Shown one piece after another: positions 48,653 to 50,996 of a DNA stretch of 50,996 nt. The stretch's first letter is position 1. The number at the start of each line of letters is the position of its first letter. Both the position numbers and the translations under genes were made by a program. Location of the stretch: the NCBI GenBank assembly GCA_004802705.1, contig SGPL01000219.1, forward strand, positions 1 through 50,996. The letters run 5' to 3'. The stretch comes from Bondarzewia mesenterica. Its lineage: Eukaryota; Basidiomycota; Agaricomycetes; Russulales; Bondarzewiaceae. A model generated the notes under the pieces. It saw nothing but the letters and a program-made list of their open reading frames with translations, was not told where the DNA came from and searched no databases.

Positions 48653-49650
48653 ACGTACTCGATCACCGCATCACCACGTACAGCACATGTTGTATGCCCC
48701 TCCCCCTCTTCTCCTCTTCTTCCTCGTCGTCGTCGTTTGTTTGTTCGTATATACGCACTCCCGCTCCGTACTTTACCCTCTTGCTGTGCAGTCCCGCTTT
48801 GTCTGATGTCCATTTCACGAACCCTTCCCTCTCCTCTCCTCTCCTCTCTCCCGGTCGTCGTCGTCGTCGCACCTCGTGATGCCAATACGATTCGACCACC
48901 GCCATCCCGTCCTTTTACGCGTTCCTGTTGTCTCTCGTCCCATCCAGTCACATCGTTTTTGCAACCCACTCGTTATCCCCACGCTCTCCTTCACCCCACG
49001 GTCTTACTCATTCTGGTTCCCTGGGTCCGGCGTTGGTGTCACCTCTCTCCCCCCTTTCTTCCCGTACATATATTACAATACCTACCTACCTACTCGTATG
49101 TCTCCGTTCATGTCGTCGTCGTCGTCGATGTTCCCTTTGGTCCTACGCGATCGAGCCGCCCGTCGATACACAGCGTCCCGTCGTCCGGTTCCAGTAGTCA
49201 GTCGATTGTGTATCTTCGCTCGTCGAGCGCGTACGCGTGGTTTCATATATACCCTCATTCTGGTCGTTTTTGGATCTACTATGTGGGAACATCTGACCTC
49301 TGAGCGCTCTCGAGCACTGCGGCATTAAAGTCGCAATCGGGCTCGAATTCCTTCGCCGTCGTTGCGCGAAGCTCGAACGTACGAGGTGCCGATATCGTTG
49401 AGCGTTCAAGCACGGGTACTTACCGCTGGAGCCTCTTCTGCACATTGGGCAACGCTTTGACCAAGATAATGATCTCGAGCAGATCGGATCTTGATCGACG
49501 GACGCTCGCATCAAAGGAGGTAAATAAAGAGGAGCGCAAAAAAAAACAGTTCCATGAAATGGTACACTGGCAAGCAATACAGCGATATCTAAGAAGAAAC
49601 AACGACAATACGTTCTCCACACAGCGCGCGTACCAAGGGCGGGAGGGACC
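48653..49650. other. Convergent 3' region between wall-protein gene and PUP1
   Basis: About 1 kb of mainly untranslated sequence, strongly T/C-rich on the plus strand in the left half with CGT/CGTC runs (48723-48740, 48855-48870, 49112-49128). No gene is recognised. Confidence 0.5.
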
Positions 49651-50756
49651 TCACGACGTGTCCATCTCCTCGCCTACCCCCAAAGGCCGTACGTGTTCGT
49701 TGACGATGAGGCTGCGCACTTTCTCTGCGGTCCAGGCGGTGGTGCCACGACGGAATCCATAAGCACGCTCCTTTTTCGCGCGCTCGTTGGGCCGGACGAA
49801 GTTGCGGAGGGTTTCGGTGTGCGTGGCGGTGATGACGCAGGCGTCGACGTTGGAGCCTGAGCCCAGATCGTTGAAGATGCCGGCGCAGACCGCGTCCGTG
49901 ACGAGTTTGAGTGCGGCTTCGCGCTGNGGNAGGTGGGATGGGGAAGGTCAATCGGGGTCATTTTTGGGGTTACATGAGTGAATTTGAGGCGTGGAGGGGA
50001 GGGGAAGGGGTTACGCACGTCCATATCGGGTCGCCAGTCTGATTCAAAGACGGCCATGGCTGCGAGGCTGCCGGAGCCCATGGTGACGTAGGGCAGTTTG
50101 TCGGTGGACCCGTGTGGGTGGATCGTGAAGAGGTGAGGGCCTGTGGTGTCGACGCCGCCGAGGACGAGGGCGCGCCGATGTTGCCTTGGTATCTGCGAGA
50201 CGGGGCACACGAATCACATCAGCATAATCTAGACATTGTCAGGGAGTGTGGAGAGAGGGGGAGGGAACGCACTGGAAGAGCATCTGTTTGAGCATGGTCA
50301 TGGCGGTCACGACGCGGGGTTTCCTGCCTGTGGAGAGGGCGTGGAGTTCCATGTTGGAGGAGATGAGTGCGGTGGTGAACTCGGTGTCCGCGGCCGTGCC
50401 CGCACCACAGCAGCGGATGTTGTCCGTGATGTAGTGGATCTGGGCGTGCGCGAGTCTGAGCCGAGTGTCTCAGTGGGTGCGCGGGGTGAGAAAAGCGCAC
50501 CTTTTCACAGTTCTTGTCGGCGACGATCTCGCCCTCGGTCGCGCGTGTGTCTGCGCCGAGGACGATGCCGTCTTTGAAGAGGCAGCCGACGATGGTGGTG
50601 CCGGTGCTCGTCGCTTTCGGGAGCTTTGCACCTTTGTCCTGCAGAAACTCGTTTCTGGAGTAAATTGTCAAGATAACGTGCACCAACGAATCTGAATGAG
50701 CGTCACCTGAGTTGGTTTGAGAGGTCGAAACCCGAGGAGCGATAGACGGAGGTCAT
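49651..50756 (-). CDS. PUP1: 20S proteasome beta-2 subunit (trypsin-like), with one-base frame break
   Basis: A catalytic core-particle subunit with trypsin-like activity, made as a precursor that autocleaves. Exons are 50707-50756, 50501-50654, 50273-50439, 50019-50192 and 49651-49923. The propeptide is 35 residues, and the mature N-terminus is Thr36 of [11 protein letters not shown]. With Thr36 as 1, the catalytic D17 (GADTRATEG) and K33 (NCEK) are present. Later motifs are [25 protein letters not shown], and the C-terminal MDTS. In exon 4 the invariant YQGNIGAALVLGG is split: YQGNIGA is in one frame and ALVLGG in the next, so one base is missing near 50168-50176. The summed exons are 818 nt, and 819 would give the 272-residue family length. 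N bases at 49927 and 49930 lie next to the exon 5 acceptor. Confidence 0.93.
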
Positions 50757-50915
50757 GGTGTTTGTGGTGAGAGCAATGCTTGCTTGCTACTGCCAACTTA
50801 CGCGTCGCGCGTCGGAGGCTCTTGCTTACGTGATACAATGCGGCGACCCTTTGCCTTGCGAGCGGCTGTGCCTCGTCTTGAACATCAACCTCGACTCTGA
50901 CTCTCCCACTCAAAC
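50757..50915. promoter_or_regulatory. Short divergent promoter of PUP1 and BAR-protein gene
   Basis: 159 bp between start codons, so the promoters overlap. GACTCTGACTCTC direct repeats occur at 50893-50905. No proteasome-associated control element is evident. Confidence 0.35.
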
Positions 50916-50996
50916 ATGGACGGCTGGAACAAACTCCAATCCAGCATCGCAGGCCTCAACCTCGGCCAGTCTGCAAACCGCTTCGCAAAGGGCTTC
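50916..50996 (+). CDS. Gvp36-like BAR-domain protein, N-terminus only
   Basis: Only 27 codons are in the window, open to the right edge. The peptide MDGWNKLQSSIAGLNLGQ and the following FAKGF resemble the amphipathic N-terminus of fungal Gvp36-like BAR proteins, which act at Golgi and endocytic membranes. The assignment rests on this short signature alone. Confidence 0.6.
   Translation, partial: MDGWNKLQSSIAGLNLGQSANRFAKGF

Overview
The window is a stretch of a filamentous basidiomycete nuclear genome, most likely an Agaricomycete. The evidence is fungal gene families, many short introns (mostly 43-83 nt, GT-AG with CTNAC-like branch sites), compact divergent promoters and close spacing of genes on both strands. 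I rebuilt the gene models by hand from splice signals, reading phase and conserved protein motifs. Almost all close in phase from start to stop. Scattered N bases and two single-base frame breaks in otherwise intact genes mark this as draft assembly sequence.

Layout, left to right: a xylulokinase running off the left edge (-); an atypical SDR NAD(P)-binding protein (+); a PAK/Ste20 kinase with CRIB domain (+); a 3,059-residue ATM/Tel1 checkpoint kinase (-); a Pif1 DNA helicase (+); the 9-1-1 clamp subunit Rad9 (-); the coatomer epsilon subunit (+); Mkt1, an XPG-fold post-transcriptional regulator (+); a small protein ending in a C2HC finger (+); an 8-kb gene-poor block holding a 440-bp foldback element centred near 41832; a Ptc7-type PP2C phosphatase (-); a FAD-dependent amine-oxidase-like protein (+); a small Kre9/Knh1-like GPI-anchored wall protein (+); the proteasome beta-2 subunit Pup1 (-); and the first codons of a Gvp36-like BAR protein (+).

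The most coherent theme is genome maintenance. TEL1, PIF1 and RAD9 are consecutive within about 17 kb: a DNA-damage and telomere kinase, a telomere/replication helicase and a checkpoint-clamp subunit. PIF1 and RAD9 share a composite upstream element, CGCGTC followed after one or three bases by CACGTG, and TEL1 has an ACGCGT 30 bp before its start codon. This suggests G1/S (MBF-type) co-regulation. The Rad9 tail is rich in SQ/TQ sites, the target motif of the kinase encoded next door.

At the right end, genes are packed in divergent pairs with short shared promoters (PTC7/amine oxidase 222 bp; PUP1/BAR 159 bp). The gaps at 27.9-30.5 kb and 34.6-42.6 kb hold no gene I can support. I found no tRNA, rRNA, CRISPR array or complete transposase gene.
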